DNA of 64,000 bases from Strigops habroptila (lineage: Eukaryota > Chordata > Aves > Psittaciformes > Psittacidae): assembly GCF_004027225.2 (NCBI RefSeq), contig NC_044278.2, positions 95,224,743 through 95,288,742 of the forward strand. The letters are read 5' to 3'. The notes beneath the pieces are model-generated. The model was not told the origin of the DNA and ran no database searches. It saw only the letters and a program-made list of their open reading frames with translations. Positions 53,101 to 64,000 of the stretch are shown one piece after another. Made by a program: the position numbers and the translations under genes. Numbering within the stretch: position 1 is the first letter of the stretch; each line of letters begins with the position of its first letter.

Positions 53101-53880
53101 AAGGCCTCCTTTCCTCCAGCTTTGCTCCTCAGGACTGGATTCTCTAGCATCAAAGAGGTCTGGCACAGCTGGGCATTTCTGCCGTGTCCTCCCTGCATCA
53201 CTCTCTGCTCTCTAAGCTTTACTTGGAAGATCTTCTCTTCAGTAGAGGCATTAATTTGGTTTAAATTCCCTATTCCTTTCATCACTTATTTTGAGTCCAC
53301 TTTTTGGAACTCCCAGGCGTCTAGCTCTCTGTCAAGGTTGCCTGAAATTGGCCAGGAAGTTCAAAAATTACCATGGGAAGAGAAGTATGATGAGAGATGG
53401 ACAGTGTGACCACATAAGCTTTGTTTTCTCAAGAAATCAGTCTAAAAATAACTGAAATACAAAGATGAGTGATGAGTGAAAAGAATGTAACAGAGGCTTA
53501 CCAAAGGTAGCTCACACTACAGTCCCTTATGAATATATTTTTAGACAGAGAAAACACAGTAGAAGCCAGGCATCTAACATTGAAATACACTAAATTAAAT
53601 ACAGTAGAAAATAAACTAGTTGAAGGAAAATTGTCATGTTACAGGAAACTGATTGTCTGAGAAGGTAAGAGCAATTTGGGGATAGGACTGCATTTAGAAA
53701 GGCATAGGAATGAAGAACCTACCCCAAAATTGTGGTGATTCATAATAGGAAGATATTCTCCACACAGAAGAGGACTGGAATATCATTACCTGAGAAACTG
53801 GATTGCCTCAAGGACTGAGATAGTAAAAATAGGATAAAAAATAAGAGTAGAAAGTATCAGACAATGCTGAATAGCAGAAG

Positions 53881-54040
53881 AGCCAGAGACTTTGTAGATG
53901 CCCCATCCCTGGAAACATTCAAGGTCAGGCTGGACAGGAGTCTGAGCAATCTGATCTGGTTAAAGACATCCTTGCCCCTGGCAGAGGGTTGGTCAAGATC
54001 ACCTTTAAAGGCCCCTTCCAACCCATTCTATGTGTCTGTG
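53881..54040 (+). mobile_element. CR1 retrotransposon, 3' end
   Basis: Reads tgccccatccctggaaacat, tcaaggtcaggctggacag, then ggttggtcaagatcaccttt and ccttccaacccattctatg. Plus orientation, about 160 bases, a divergent subfamily. Confidence 0.85.
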
Positions 54041-54229
54041 AATATCTGCTTCTAGCTGAGGACTTACTATGAGAAATGACAGACACCTGGTGATTACACC
54101 TGAATTTTACAGACAGGAGAAAGACACATTCTAATCTGTGATGAATTAAGAAAGTAATTGCCAGTAGAAATACAAAGGCATTCATCTCTTTGTACAAAGT
54201 CTTGATGGAACTTCATACAGAACATTGCA

Positions 54230-54330
54230 CACAATCCTGAACACCCACAGTCAAGTATAATCAACAGAGATTAGAGTGGGTGCAGAGAAGGACCCTAGGC
54301 TGGCCAGAAAAAACAGGAAGACCAGCATGT
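54230..54330 (+). mobile_element. Possible degenerate CR1 fragment
   Basis: The segment gggtgcagagaaggacccta followed by ggctggcc resembles the CR1 ORF2 section near 'cagagaagggcaacgaggctgg'. The match is weak and it lies only 190 bases beyond another CR1. Confidence 0.3.
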
Positions 54331-57300
54331 CTAAGAGGCTAAAATTGCTCACCTTGATAAGCTTAGAATAAAAATACAGGGTAGTCAAAGAAGTTATTTC
54401 AGCTCACATAACAATAACACTTCATTTACGCAGAAGCAAATGGCTATAAACTGCTGATGAATAAACTTATGCTGAAAATGTAAATGTATCCAACCACTGG
54501 AGCTTTGAGATTTTGAAATTACCTACTCTACCAGGCACACTACAGAGCATCTGTTTATAAATTTTTGACACTGCTGTCTGGCAGTGAGGGACAGGGCTGA
54601 ATGAGTCCCTTTCTTTCCTACTTTCTAGCAAAACTTTTTCTGTCTAATGGTTATTCAATGTGTGTTTTTATAATATCAGAAATGCATTGTGGACACTCCT
54701 GAATTCATAACGAATACCAGCCAACTTCTGAAGCATTTAGCTGTGATGACGTTCTTTTACTGGTGCTTTTGTGAGGAGCTTATGAGACCGAGGAAGGAAA
54801 CAGCTGTAGCTGTATCATACCAGAGTGACTCTCCTGGCCTCAGAGGTTCTCTCTCCTGGTCATGGGGAAAATGCCCTGGCAGCACTGTAGGAGGAATGAT
54901 GGTTTCCAAAGCCTGCTGTTGCCATCAGTATGAACAGGATGTTTCAGCCATCAGACCTGGAGAGTCCAGCACATTTTATGAGCCTTACTTTTACAAAAAT
55001 ACTTTCAAGGAATATAATTCCATGTTTGTTTGGGAGAAAAAAATGGCACTGACTTTATTTTAGGTGACAGAAACACCAAAAAACACCACTTCATAAATGT
55101 TTGGTTGTTTCTGCGTGAAACTAAAGCAGCAAGTTGAATCCAGAAGTGGACAAGGTTTACAAGACATGAGTTTTAGTGTATTCAGTAAGCTGTCAAAGGT
55201 AACCCAACATCCCTTCATACTCAGGGCATGCTTTCCCTCAGAGGCCTCCAGCTCTGCAAACATTTAAGTGAGAAGTAAAACACATTTCAGAAAAACCAAA
55301 ACCCTATATACCTGCTGTTACTCTGCCCTCTGCAAAGGGAAAAGCTGAAGCACAGAAAGATTAGAAGACTTAACCAAGGCCACATTAAAATAAAAAAATA
55401 AATCAGTGGCTGTGTCAGGAATGAAACGTAGATCATCTGAGGCCACAGCCTATGCTTCATCAGTTTTCAAAATAACTCCTCTGCCAGTTGATCTGTTCAT
55501 AAAGGGAAAGCACTAAAAAAAAAATAATACTGCAACTTGAGCTCTTTAATACAACTATAAAGTACAGTAAGAAATCTAGTTCTGTTTACAGGCACCCTCC
55601 CCAATGTCTTCACTTTTAATCTCATACTTCCCCAAAAGATTACAGTGCAACTGAGCTAGTAAGCATAATGCAGGAAAAATGCAGACAGCAACATCACTTT
55701 ACTCACCAGCCCATCCCACTATGAAGTGACTCAGTTAAGCAGCTCAGTAACAACTGCTTCCTGCTGCCCACGAAGGCAAGAATGGGAGAGAGCACGTGAG
55801 CCCATCCATGCACTCTCTGCAGACGTTCCTCCGGACAAGCATTTGGTCTTCAAAAATGAATGAGCAAAAAAATTTCCTTCCCGTCACGTATCAGACATCT
55901 GTCTTGTCCGAGTTCCTAACGTTCAGTGACTTACTGACCAGAATCAAAACAATAACCCAGATTGGGTGAGAGCTTCTTGAATGGAAAAAGAGACCTTCAT
56001 TTCCTATTCACCCCAATCTACCCAAGACCAGTATATTTGAACGAGCACACTTTCTTCATAATTTTGCCTCATTCAGTTTCTACATAATAGAAAAGACGCT
56101 TTATTCCCTCCTCATTTTTCCCTCCTGCCATATTTGGGGAAGTTGGTGCAATCACAGATCACATACTCAAACCAGGGGACGGAAGCTCCCATGTGTGCCG
56201 ATCACCTGGAGAAGCCTAATCCATCCTCCCCCATCCAGTCCCCTAACGCAACCCAGGTTTCATTCGATATGCAGAAGGAATCAAGGCTACACAACAAGTA
56301 ACTTCTCTGCAAATCCTCAACAAATTGCAGATTTTGGAAGGTGCATTGCAAATGAGACACCAGACAACAGAAGAAAGGGCAATTTTATGGTTAAGGTGAA
56401 TGAATGCCATCTCTGCTTGGCAACAAGATTATTCCAAAAGGTCAAGAATTTACTTGTCATAAGCCTTGCTGTTGGATACTTGTTGAATTACCTGGAATGA
56501 AGGTGGATATTGGCTGAAACTTCACCTGAATACACGAAACATTGCAGTAATGCCTGCCATTACCATAAATGTCTTTTTTTTAGCAGATGGCAAGCATCCT
56601 GAAGATCAGATGTGGAAAATAAGTAGAAAGCTCTGCCCTTAATCTGATCACCTCTGCAGAATAAGAATACCAGTAACGCATAGTTGTTCAATACTGTCAT
56701 GAAACTGAAGGCATTCATAGTGATGCTCCACTCAAATGCTGTGGTGGAAGCACTCAAAGAAATTAATAATTTTTAATTAAGTGCCTGAATACCCATTCAA
56801 TAAAAAACCCAAAAAGCCTATATAGCCTCTCAGCAAACACGGGGGTAAAATGAAACACTGAACAGCAACCTGGCACTGAGGCAACAGTTTGAAAAAGGCT
56901 TTGTTCCGTGATGGTGACACCCTGCTCCATATCTACTCACATCCCCACAGCCTCTGTTGAAGTGGTACAGCAGTTTGCAGGGCTACGTGGGAAGCCTGGT
57001 GGGGAAAAAAAAGATCACAGGGGTTTCCAGTCCAGTTCTCCTCACAGTCTTACAAAGAGCTGGCCCAACCAAAGAGGAGAAGAAGGGGCTGGAAGTTGGG
57101 TAGAGAGACAGGGCTGCTGGAGATGATGCTACAGCTTGGGCATTCACCAGCCAAACCCAGAATGAGGCAGTGATGATGAGAAAAGGGGGTGTAAATTTAC
57201 AAACTTAAAGAAAAGTCTCCAAAACAAACTTAAAGAAAGAATCCTGAGCAGGGTACAGAGAACAGACTACATTGGTAAAGATAAATGCCAGAATTAAAGC

Positions 57301-58784
57301 TAGGAACTCTTTGAGTGTTTGACTTTGCTGCCTAGTGTCCTTTTATTGCAGCAAGTCCTGTGCTACCACACCTACTATTATTATTATAAAATATTTATTA
57401 CAAAACAGCATTTGCACATTGCAATGCCAGGCAGCATTCATATTCTAAACCCTTGCAGAAGTGGCATCCTGTGGCATCATACTCACACTGCAATCAGTCA
57501 TGTCTATCATAGGATTACACAGGCTCTCCCACTCACGCTAATGAAAGAGCTAGAAGGAGTAAGTTATTACTTTATGTTGAATAAAACTAGAAATGTAAGA
57601 AAACAGTGGTTTTACACCACCAAGTTTGCAGGATTGAGGAGTCAAGAATATTTGGGATCTCTATTTCCATTTGTCACCATGGAGGTCTTTCAAACCTAAA
57701 AGATTGAGAATTCAATTCCACGCCTAACTGTAGTCCGTAGCAAAACTCCCACAAGCTCAGTCATGCAGAAAGAGGTCTCTTAACTAATGTCTCTGAAGTA
57801 CACACAGTTCTAACAGAACAGCACTTAACAGCTTTTCATTTACTTAAGTAAAAGGGAAAACAAGTTAAATTTCCATTTCTGGTAGTAACAATAACAGTAG
57901 AAATAATGGAAACTGGTAATATAATTTAAATAACACGGGCAGCAGCCAAGAGGGAATGGGACTTCCTCTAAACCCATTAGCGAGGAACATGAATACTATT
58001 TTTGCTTTTTGTTGGATGTTACTGAAAGTTACCTCTCTACACAGCATTCACTTGACCGTGTTCTCAGCAAGCCTGCTGTGTTACTTTCAACAGCTTCATA
58101 ACACATTAAAATCATTTTCTATAGCAGTAATTTCACTTTACTACTACTATTAGCCCAAGAAAGAGTCATTGCTCAGAAAAAACCCCATTCCCTTAAGGTC
58201 AATGAAAGTTCTGCCTGATAACAACTTCACGAAACACCCATTGCACAGAATTAGCATTTCAGGTTGACAAGACCTATTGCCTGTAAGTAACAAGATGGTT
58301 AATTTACATATGCCGTTTCTTGTGACAGTTCACACACACGCTCATCTTCCCTTCATCTCTAACCGCTTCCCACTGTCTTATGCAAGTGGCCACGCTCTCA
58401 TTCCTCTGCACCTCAAGAGCCAGTCCGCAGCTGCAGGCAGTCAGCGGAGAGGAGCAAGAGAAATGATATATTGCAGATATTTTATTTTTGGAAACTGCAC
58501 TGTAAATAAAGCCATTTCCAGAGATATTCCATGGACACGGAGCGCTTGGTCGCGGAGCCAGCGCCTTATGTAACAGGAGGAGCATTGTTTAGGGTTGCCT
58601 GCTTTAAAAAGCCACTCTTGGTAACAGAGTTTACAAAGCTATAAAAAGCTAACAGCGTGACTATCGAGAACCAGCAAGCAAGCGGCTTGTTACGAAAAGG
58701 CTAGTGCTAACTGGGAAAATAAAAGTTTAATTAAATCCCTTAACTTTCTGTCGCTCAGAAGACACAATCTCAGCCGACACTTAC

Positions 58785-59450
58785 CGTGTGAGGGAAGGTG
58801 GGGGCTCCTAGGCAGCCCTGCGCAGCCCCATGGCCAGGTGCTGAAGACAGCTCTGCCGCCTCTCCGCAGCCCACGCCGCCGGCAGCCGCCTTCAGTTATC
58901 TCCCATTTAATTCCGCTTTATTCCCCCACGCTGATTACCGACACGTGGCAGAGACAAGGGATCCCGCTCCTCAGCCTCCCGCTCCTCTTCTGCCAGGCGG
59001 CCGTCAGCCTCTGGAAAAGTGCGAGCAGAAAGGATCGCTTGAACATGCACAGGCGCTCACAAGCAGCTGTAAATTTCCACTCCCCGCTGCCTGCGGCCGG
59101 ACTCCCGGCCTCGCTCCGGCTCCTCGCCGTTCCTGCTCCAACTAGCTCCGTGGCTGGGTGTGCATTTTTCCCCGCTGCCCTCCCCGCTTCCCACTCCCTC
59201 ACTCGTCTTGCTCGCAGGCTCGCACACCCCCCAACCTCCACGTCAGAGGAACGCACGGAACAGCAAAGGAAGACGCGCTTGCTCTGCCGAGAGACTTCCC
59301 CAGGGTTAAGGGAGGAGATGCGATGATTTCGCATCACTTCTGTAAGTTTCCATTCCCCTCCGAAGTCTGTCGGTGCAGGGGAGGCATCGCTGACGGGTCC
59401 TCGCACCATCACGTGGCGGAGGCTGCTGGAATTAAATTATTCACCTTGCC
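58785..59450 (-). promoter_or_regulatory. CAB39L: CpG-rich promoter and likely first noncoding exon of CAB39L
   Basis: The segment is rich in GC and CpG (ccacgccgccggcagccgcc, tgcctgcggccggactcccg) against AT-rich flanks. On the minus strand a consensus donor, CACACG|gtaagt, sits at 58785/58784, at the low edge of the island, as expected for a first exon spliced to the coding exon at 50.1 kb. No TATA box was seen, which is usual for housekeeping CpG promoters. The transcription start is somewhere in 58.9-59.4 kb. In mammals this promoter is shared with the divergent SETDB2; no SETDB2 coding exon was recognised to the right. Confidence 0.6.
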
Positions 59451-62400
59451 GCCCTGCTGAGAATGCAAATAAGGGAGCCCAACGGCGGGTTGTTGTTACA
59501 AGATAATAATAAAATCAACATGCTCACGCACCGCATCTTCCACTGGAGTCCTGCCCAGAGAAGCTCAAGTTAAGCTGCCTGACTACATATTGTAACATAA
59601 AGATCCATACATTTTACCACGATAATACTGGAGGGTCAAAAATAAACTTACAGTATAGTCTAAGCAAAATTTAAATCCCACTGAAGAAAAACATTAGCCT
59701 AAAGTATTTCTTCAAAGGCTAATGTGATGGGGGGGAATCATACAATTAAAGCATTCTGAAACAAATACTGCCAGCTCCTATCAAGCACACAAACACAGCA
59801 AAATGCAATTACAGGGATTTTTAATGCTTCACTTTTCTCTCTTGGCAACTATTGCTCAGCAAATGCCACATATTCCCAAAGGGAACGGCAAGCACCTTCT
59901 ACTCCGCTCTGGCTGTCTAACAGGCACTGAAAGCAGCGAAAGGAGGATGCTTTACCAGTTACCGTGGGTACTGGTGATGGGATTTAAATCCCATCCTCAT
60001 GGGATCTCAGCTGAGCCCCAGCAGGAATGAGAGCCCAGTATGTATTTCTGCTGAACTCACCAGCTTGGGGAGTGATTTCACCTCTCATCCCCTCTTCTTC
60101 AGGGCAAATCCCAGAGTCCTACATTATTAAAAAGACTTCTGTATGCTACATTTGCCTGGGGAGCTCATCTCAGCCCCCGTCGCACAGCAGCACTGTAGTT
60201 GCATCATATCTTGATTTATGGCTCACCTGCAGTAGCTATTCACAGCCCTTCATTAAAGACAACCAAAAAAAGCATGAGAAACCTTATTTCTGAGAAATAC
60301 AGACAAAACAGCCATCTTCTAAAGGACTAACGTCCTTTGCTAGTGATCCCAGCTCTTAACCAAGGCAAACAGGAGTAACCAGAATTGTCACTCTGAAGAC
60401 ACAAGAATCAGCAACTTGCCCATCCGTCCTGGTCTCAGAGGCAGAAGTTGTCCCTGTTCCCTCAACCTTCCTGCATCTCCTCCTGCATTTGCACGGGAGG
60501 TGCCAAGCCAACCTCAAATTAGCAGATTTGTGCTCTTGACTTTCCTGTAAAGTACGCCACCATTTGTGCTTATGCTTTACTTCACATCATCAAGATACCT
60601 CAGCTCCATGTTTTTGGACTGCCTTTGTAGCAGCACTGGGAACAGGCACTAGCGCTGCTCCCGCTGCACCTAAATGTGCTGCAACAAGTGACACCAAGTG
60701 GCAATTTCCGCTCCAAACCAGTAGTGAAATATTTCTCCAGCAAAGAATTAAAGCCTTCACGTCAGACACCCCCAGTCAGGTTTGCGCTCTAGCCCACCTT
60801 CAGAGAAAGCTCAGTGAAGGATGCTGTGGATGCCAAGCTCAGAGCAGGACGAGCCACCCCCTGAATCACCATGTTTCTCCACAAAGCTCAGCAGGCACGT
60901 GCACAACCAGCACAGGCTGACATTTCATGACGTGAAGGACTTAGGGGAAAACCTGATGCTGGGCTCCTCTTCATGGGCGCCCTGCTCTGCCCCAGCTCGG
61001 TTGGGCCTTTCTTGTTTATCGGATACCACAGCCTTTGGGTAAACGTCATGGCGAAAGCCAAACGATAAAAACTCTGCCCTTGGGCTACTACTGAAGGCAC
61101 CAGCTTTTCCCAACGCAACAAAAAAAAATTAAGTACACCATGTTGTTAATTTCTACTGTGTATTTTTAAGCAAATAGCTTTCTTCCCTCTAACTCTCCTG
61201 AAGGAAATTACTTCCTTTCCATAAAGCATCCACCACGACTTCAACAGGTAAAAAGAACACCCCTGTGCTGCCCCGTGGAGTTCAGCATTGGTGGGTGCTA
61301 CCCTGCAGCTGAATAATCACCAAAAAAAAGATTGAACAATCACTAAAAAGCTGCTTCAGCTGCACATTCTGGGGCCCTACTTGATAATCTGTGTGTCACT
61401 GAGTTCCCTGAAGTATTCACAGATTGCTCTGAGTGAGCAGTCCTTTGGAAATGTAAGAAATTTATCTAGAAAATTACCATCCTCTGTATCAGACTAAGTA
61501 TGCCTGTTTTCCACATTCTGAGGAATAAATTAAATATGCGCTCAACTTGCAGTTCAACTCTACCAGTCTTCTACCTGAGGAAATACTTTTGGGCTTTAAT
61601 AGGAGCCCTCTACACACCAGGAGAGCAAGAAACATGCCTACCCCCAGCCCTGCATTGCAGCAGGAGAAACAGTGCAAAGCAGAGTAGCTAAAGGGGCAGG
61701 GAAAAATATTTCTCTGCTATTTCAATACTCCGTTTCATCTTCAGTGCAGTTAATTCTCAGATGACAGGAAAAAGCTCTGAACCATCCAACAGGAATTAAG
61801 CTGTAATTACTCAGTGCTCTTACCTGTTTGGTTTGGTCGTCTTTTTTTATTTTGCTGCCAAGATGTTACTAAATATTTCAAAAGAAATGTTTTATTCAAT
61901 TCTTAACCTGTAGCCACCTCAAATCTGGAATGATGTAATTATAAATAGCCAACAAGTCTTTATAGTCTCAAAGTACACTCAAAAAAAAAAGATCCGTGCG
62001 CTGCTAAAGGACTCCAGCCTCCACATATTTGAATTCCATTATATTTGTTTCCTTTAAAGTGAGCAGAGTCCTCAGGCTAAAGCATGGTCAGAGTACTTTT
62101 GAGAAATGCTCGTCCTTGTCTTCGTAATTTAAAATCATGCCATCTAATAAAGACCAAAGGAAGAAAAATCCAGCCCATTACTCCTGCCCTTTCCATTTAT
62201 TTTCCAAAGTATAAAAGAGAAATTAGGGAACTCAATCAGTGTTGTGGCAGTAAATTACAGCAGCAGATGATAAACACATATTACATATATTAATTCTGCC
62301 CATTTAATCACCCACTTTAAGTCTGCCTACCTCCTCTGAGATGACTTCCATGATTCTAAAACCCTAAGCAGATGCAGATAACAATAATAAATTATAACAA

Positions 62401-63834
62401 TCATCACCATCCATCCTCCCTTAACCCAAAACTGCTCAATGCCAAAGCCCCAGGGCACCAAAATTCAGTTGTCTATGGCAACAGGTTTAGTTGTGTAATA
62501 CTGGATATCAAGAGGAGAAACTTCAGAATACTAAAAAGATTCCCCCATCCTCCAAAACCTGAAAACTAAAGACACTTCCCCCTGCCCAGGATTTCATCCT
62601 ACTCTTACAGATTCCAAGATATCAACATTATGGCAGTTTATCGGGGTGGAGGGGAACTAAAACTGTATTACTTCTATTATCTACATCATAAACTGTTACA
62701 CTTTAACTCAAGCCATTTAGCTTTACGACAAAGTGATAGAAAAAGTGTGCCCAACAGCACTTCTAAAACCTCGTAAAATAAGAGACTTTACAATAACTTT
62801 GTGTTTCTATGTTATTCTACGAGCTCGCAGATACTTATTTTCCTCAGGTCCGCTGCAAGAGCAATGTGGCCACTCCAAATTAATGCTATCAAGCTCTTCT
62901 TCATCTAATCAATCCCCAAACAGGCAAACACCAACATCCCCGCTTTCTCTCTTTTTCTCCCCAGATAATCTCAGAAAGAGACAAGCTCAGAACTGCTTCT
63001 ATACACCAATCCCTCCAAAACAGTCACCAGTACCAGAAGGCAAATTAGCATTTGGCTGCTCATCCAAATACGAAACAAGACAAAAAAGGGAGTACAATGT
63101 ACGGAAGGGCAGGTGGTTTTCCCTGTGGCCATTTAAAAAGCAGCAAAGCTTCTGGCCTCTCTCAGGAGTAGAAAACTGACATTTCTTTAGCGAAGCGTGT
63201 GGGAACAGAGCGCAGCCAGCGGCAGCGGCAGACCTGTAGCTGCATTTTAGCTGAAGTAAGCAGGAGGATTTAAATGGATGCTTTGTATAAGCTATTCCTA
63301 AAAATGTAAATATGTCTTCAGTGGTTTTCCCCTCTTCTTCTTCCTGGCTCCCTCTAGTGTTTTTAAGCACATACTGCCTTTTCCTTCCAGTTTTATCTAA
63401 TGCAAACAGTAAACAGTTGCTAAGATGTTTTGGGGGGGTTTGTGGGTTCTTTTGCAGTTGCACTAGCTTTCATAAAGTGCTCAGGAGTTTTTACTGAACA
63501 TATTGTTCACATGCACATCATTCCAGCAATCACACACCGACACTAGCCTTTCTACCAGAAACCTGTATGTAACAAATACTTTATTTACAGGCATTTTAGT
63601 GTATTTTAAAGGCATCCATCAGCTCCATCATTAGAGAAAGTCAGCTAAAATTAATCCATTTCCTTGCTAATTCCCACCCTGAAACAGGAATCACACCTAA
63701 ACTGGAAGTTACTAAAACTCAACAGCTGAAAAATAAAACAGATTGAAATTTTATGCCTGAAGAGTTACTTATAAAACGTTAATTACATCCCTTGTCTACT
63801 GTGTCCCAACATACAACACAATTAAGAACCATAC
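59450..63834. other. Noncoding stretch right of the CpG promoter
   Basis: No recognised coding exon, CR1 or LTR was seen. Composition is ordinary AT-rich. A donor-like site at about 61831 on the minus strand (ACAG|gtaaga) may mark a small exon, but the acceptor is weak. This would be either the first intron of a divergent plus-strand gene or upstream sequence of CAB39L. Confidence 0.4.
63346..63360 (-). promoter_or_regulatory. CTCF-like binding motif, reverse orientation
   Basis: On the minus strand acactagagggagcc matches the CTCF core at 13 of 15 positions by eye. It is in reverse orientation relative to the motif at 6.2 kb. Occupancy is unknown. Confidence 0.4.
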
Positions 63835-63881
63835 CTGTACTCCCACTTTCATGAGTGAAGGAACAGTGACATCATTTTTGC
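63835..63881 (-). CDS. Candidate small exon of an unidentified minus-strand transcript
   Basis: A 47-base segment between a strong acceptor (tttgtgtatgtctacag) and a good donor (ACAG|gtatgg). One frame is open and encodes about 15 residues: K-N-D-V-T-V-P-S-L-M-K-V-G-V-Q. The entry phase needs one base from upstream, exactly what the next candidate exon supplies. I do not recognise the peptide. It may be an alternative upstream exon of CAB39L or part of another gene. Confidence 0.3.
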
Positions 63882-63973
63882 CTGTAGACATACACAAATA
63901 GAAATTAGTCCTCCAAATTCAGTAACTCCCTGAAGAGCTGAGCAGGTATTTTTAATACAACTAAAGCTCTCAC

Positions 63974-64000
63974 CTCTCCAGACTGCTTCTATCCCAGCTC
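63974..64000 (-). CDS. Candidate partial exon at the window edge, unidentified
   Basis: Ends at donor GAGAG|gtgaga. The frame compatible with the exon at 63835-63881 is open across the visible 27 bases and reads A-G-I-E-A-V-W-R, then G for a Gly codon completed by the next exon. The intervening intron would be 92 bases, with branch-like ttactgaat and ggactaat sequences, short but normal for birds. The rest lies outside the window. Confidence 0.25.

Larger units (their letters stand above)
50113..58784 (-). other. CAB39L: CAB39L 5' noncoding intron (about 8.7 kb)
   Basis: It runs from the donor at 58784 (ACACG|gtaagt) to the acceptor at about 50.11 kb. It contains a CR1 at 53881-54040 and a possible degenerate CR1 at 54230-54330. 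The rest is AT-rich with no recognised exon. Additional noncoding exons could be hidden here. Confidence 0.6.

Noticed and set aside
58918..59412. 164-residue minus-strand open frame in the CpG island
   Set aside because: The Ala/Arg/Ser-rich content is explained by GC composition. It lies in the predicted 5' UTR/promoter, and no recognisable family was seen.
1..64000. CRISPR arrays, bacterial operons, tRNA or rRNA genes
   Set aside because: Nothing of this kind was seen. The spliced vertebrate gene and avian repeats account for the content.

Overview
This window looks like nuclear DNA from a bird. It has long introns with canonical GT/AG splice sites, many 5'-truncated CR1 retrotransposons (3' ends with the 'ccattctatgattcta' signature), and two copies of an avian endogenous-retrovirus LTR starting TGTCATGGTTTAA. 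No bacterial gene organisation is present. Most of the roughly 60+ residue open frames in the window are chance frames in introns and repeats.

The recognisable gene is CAB39L (MO25-beta) on the minus strand. Its whole coding sequence was rebuilt from eight exons, from the start codon at 50065 to the stop codon at 12839. Exon phases match across all seven introns and give a 334-residue protein. The first three residues of the longer mammalian form (Met-Lys-Lys) are absent, because an in-frame stop lies 9 bases upstream of the Met-Pro-Leu-Phe start. Upstream lies a roughly 8.7 kb 5' intron and a CpG-rich segment at 58.8-59.45 kb with a good minus-strand donor at 58785. This is the probable promoter and first noncoding exon. 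The 3' UTR probably runs to about 11.5 kb, where an ATTAAA signal lies.

On the left edge, the last two coding exons of a plus-strand gene end with a stop at 1361-1363. The convergent layout with CAB39L matches the vertebrate order CDADC1-CAB39L, so CDADC1 is the best guess, but the short tail does not prove it. Between the two convergent 3' ends (about 2.2-11.5 kb) is an intergenic stretch with two small CpG-rich patches, a CTCF-like motif at 6.2 kb, a CR1 fragment and a 272-codon open frame of unknown meaning.

Layout: 0-1.4 kb, tail of the plus-strand gene; 1.4-11.5 kb, its UTR and the intergenic region; 11.5-50.1 kb, CAB39L 3' UTR, coding exons and introns, with CR1s, LTRs, microsatellites and a local duplication in the introns; 50.1-58.8 kb, 5' intron; 58.8-59.5 kb, CpG promoter; 59.5-64 kb, mostly plain sequence, with two well-formed minus-strand candidate exons at the extreme right edge (63835-63881 and 63974-64000).

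No clearly new biological system was found. The observations most worth a second look are the candidate exons at the right edge, a pair of CTCF-like motifs in convergent orientation flanking CAB39L, a diverged local duplication flanking coding exon 6, and a CT-repeat just upstream of the terminal exon acceptor.
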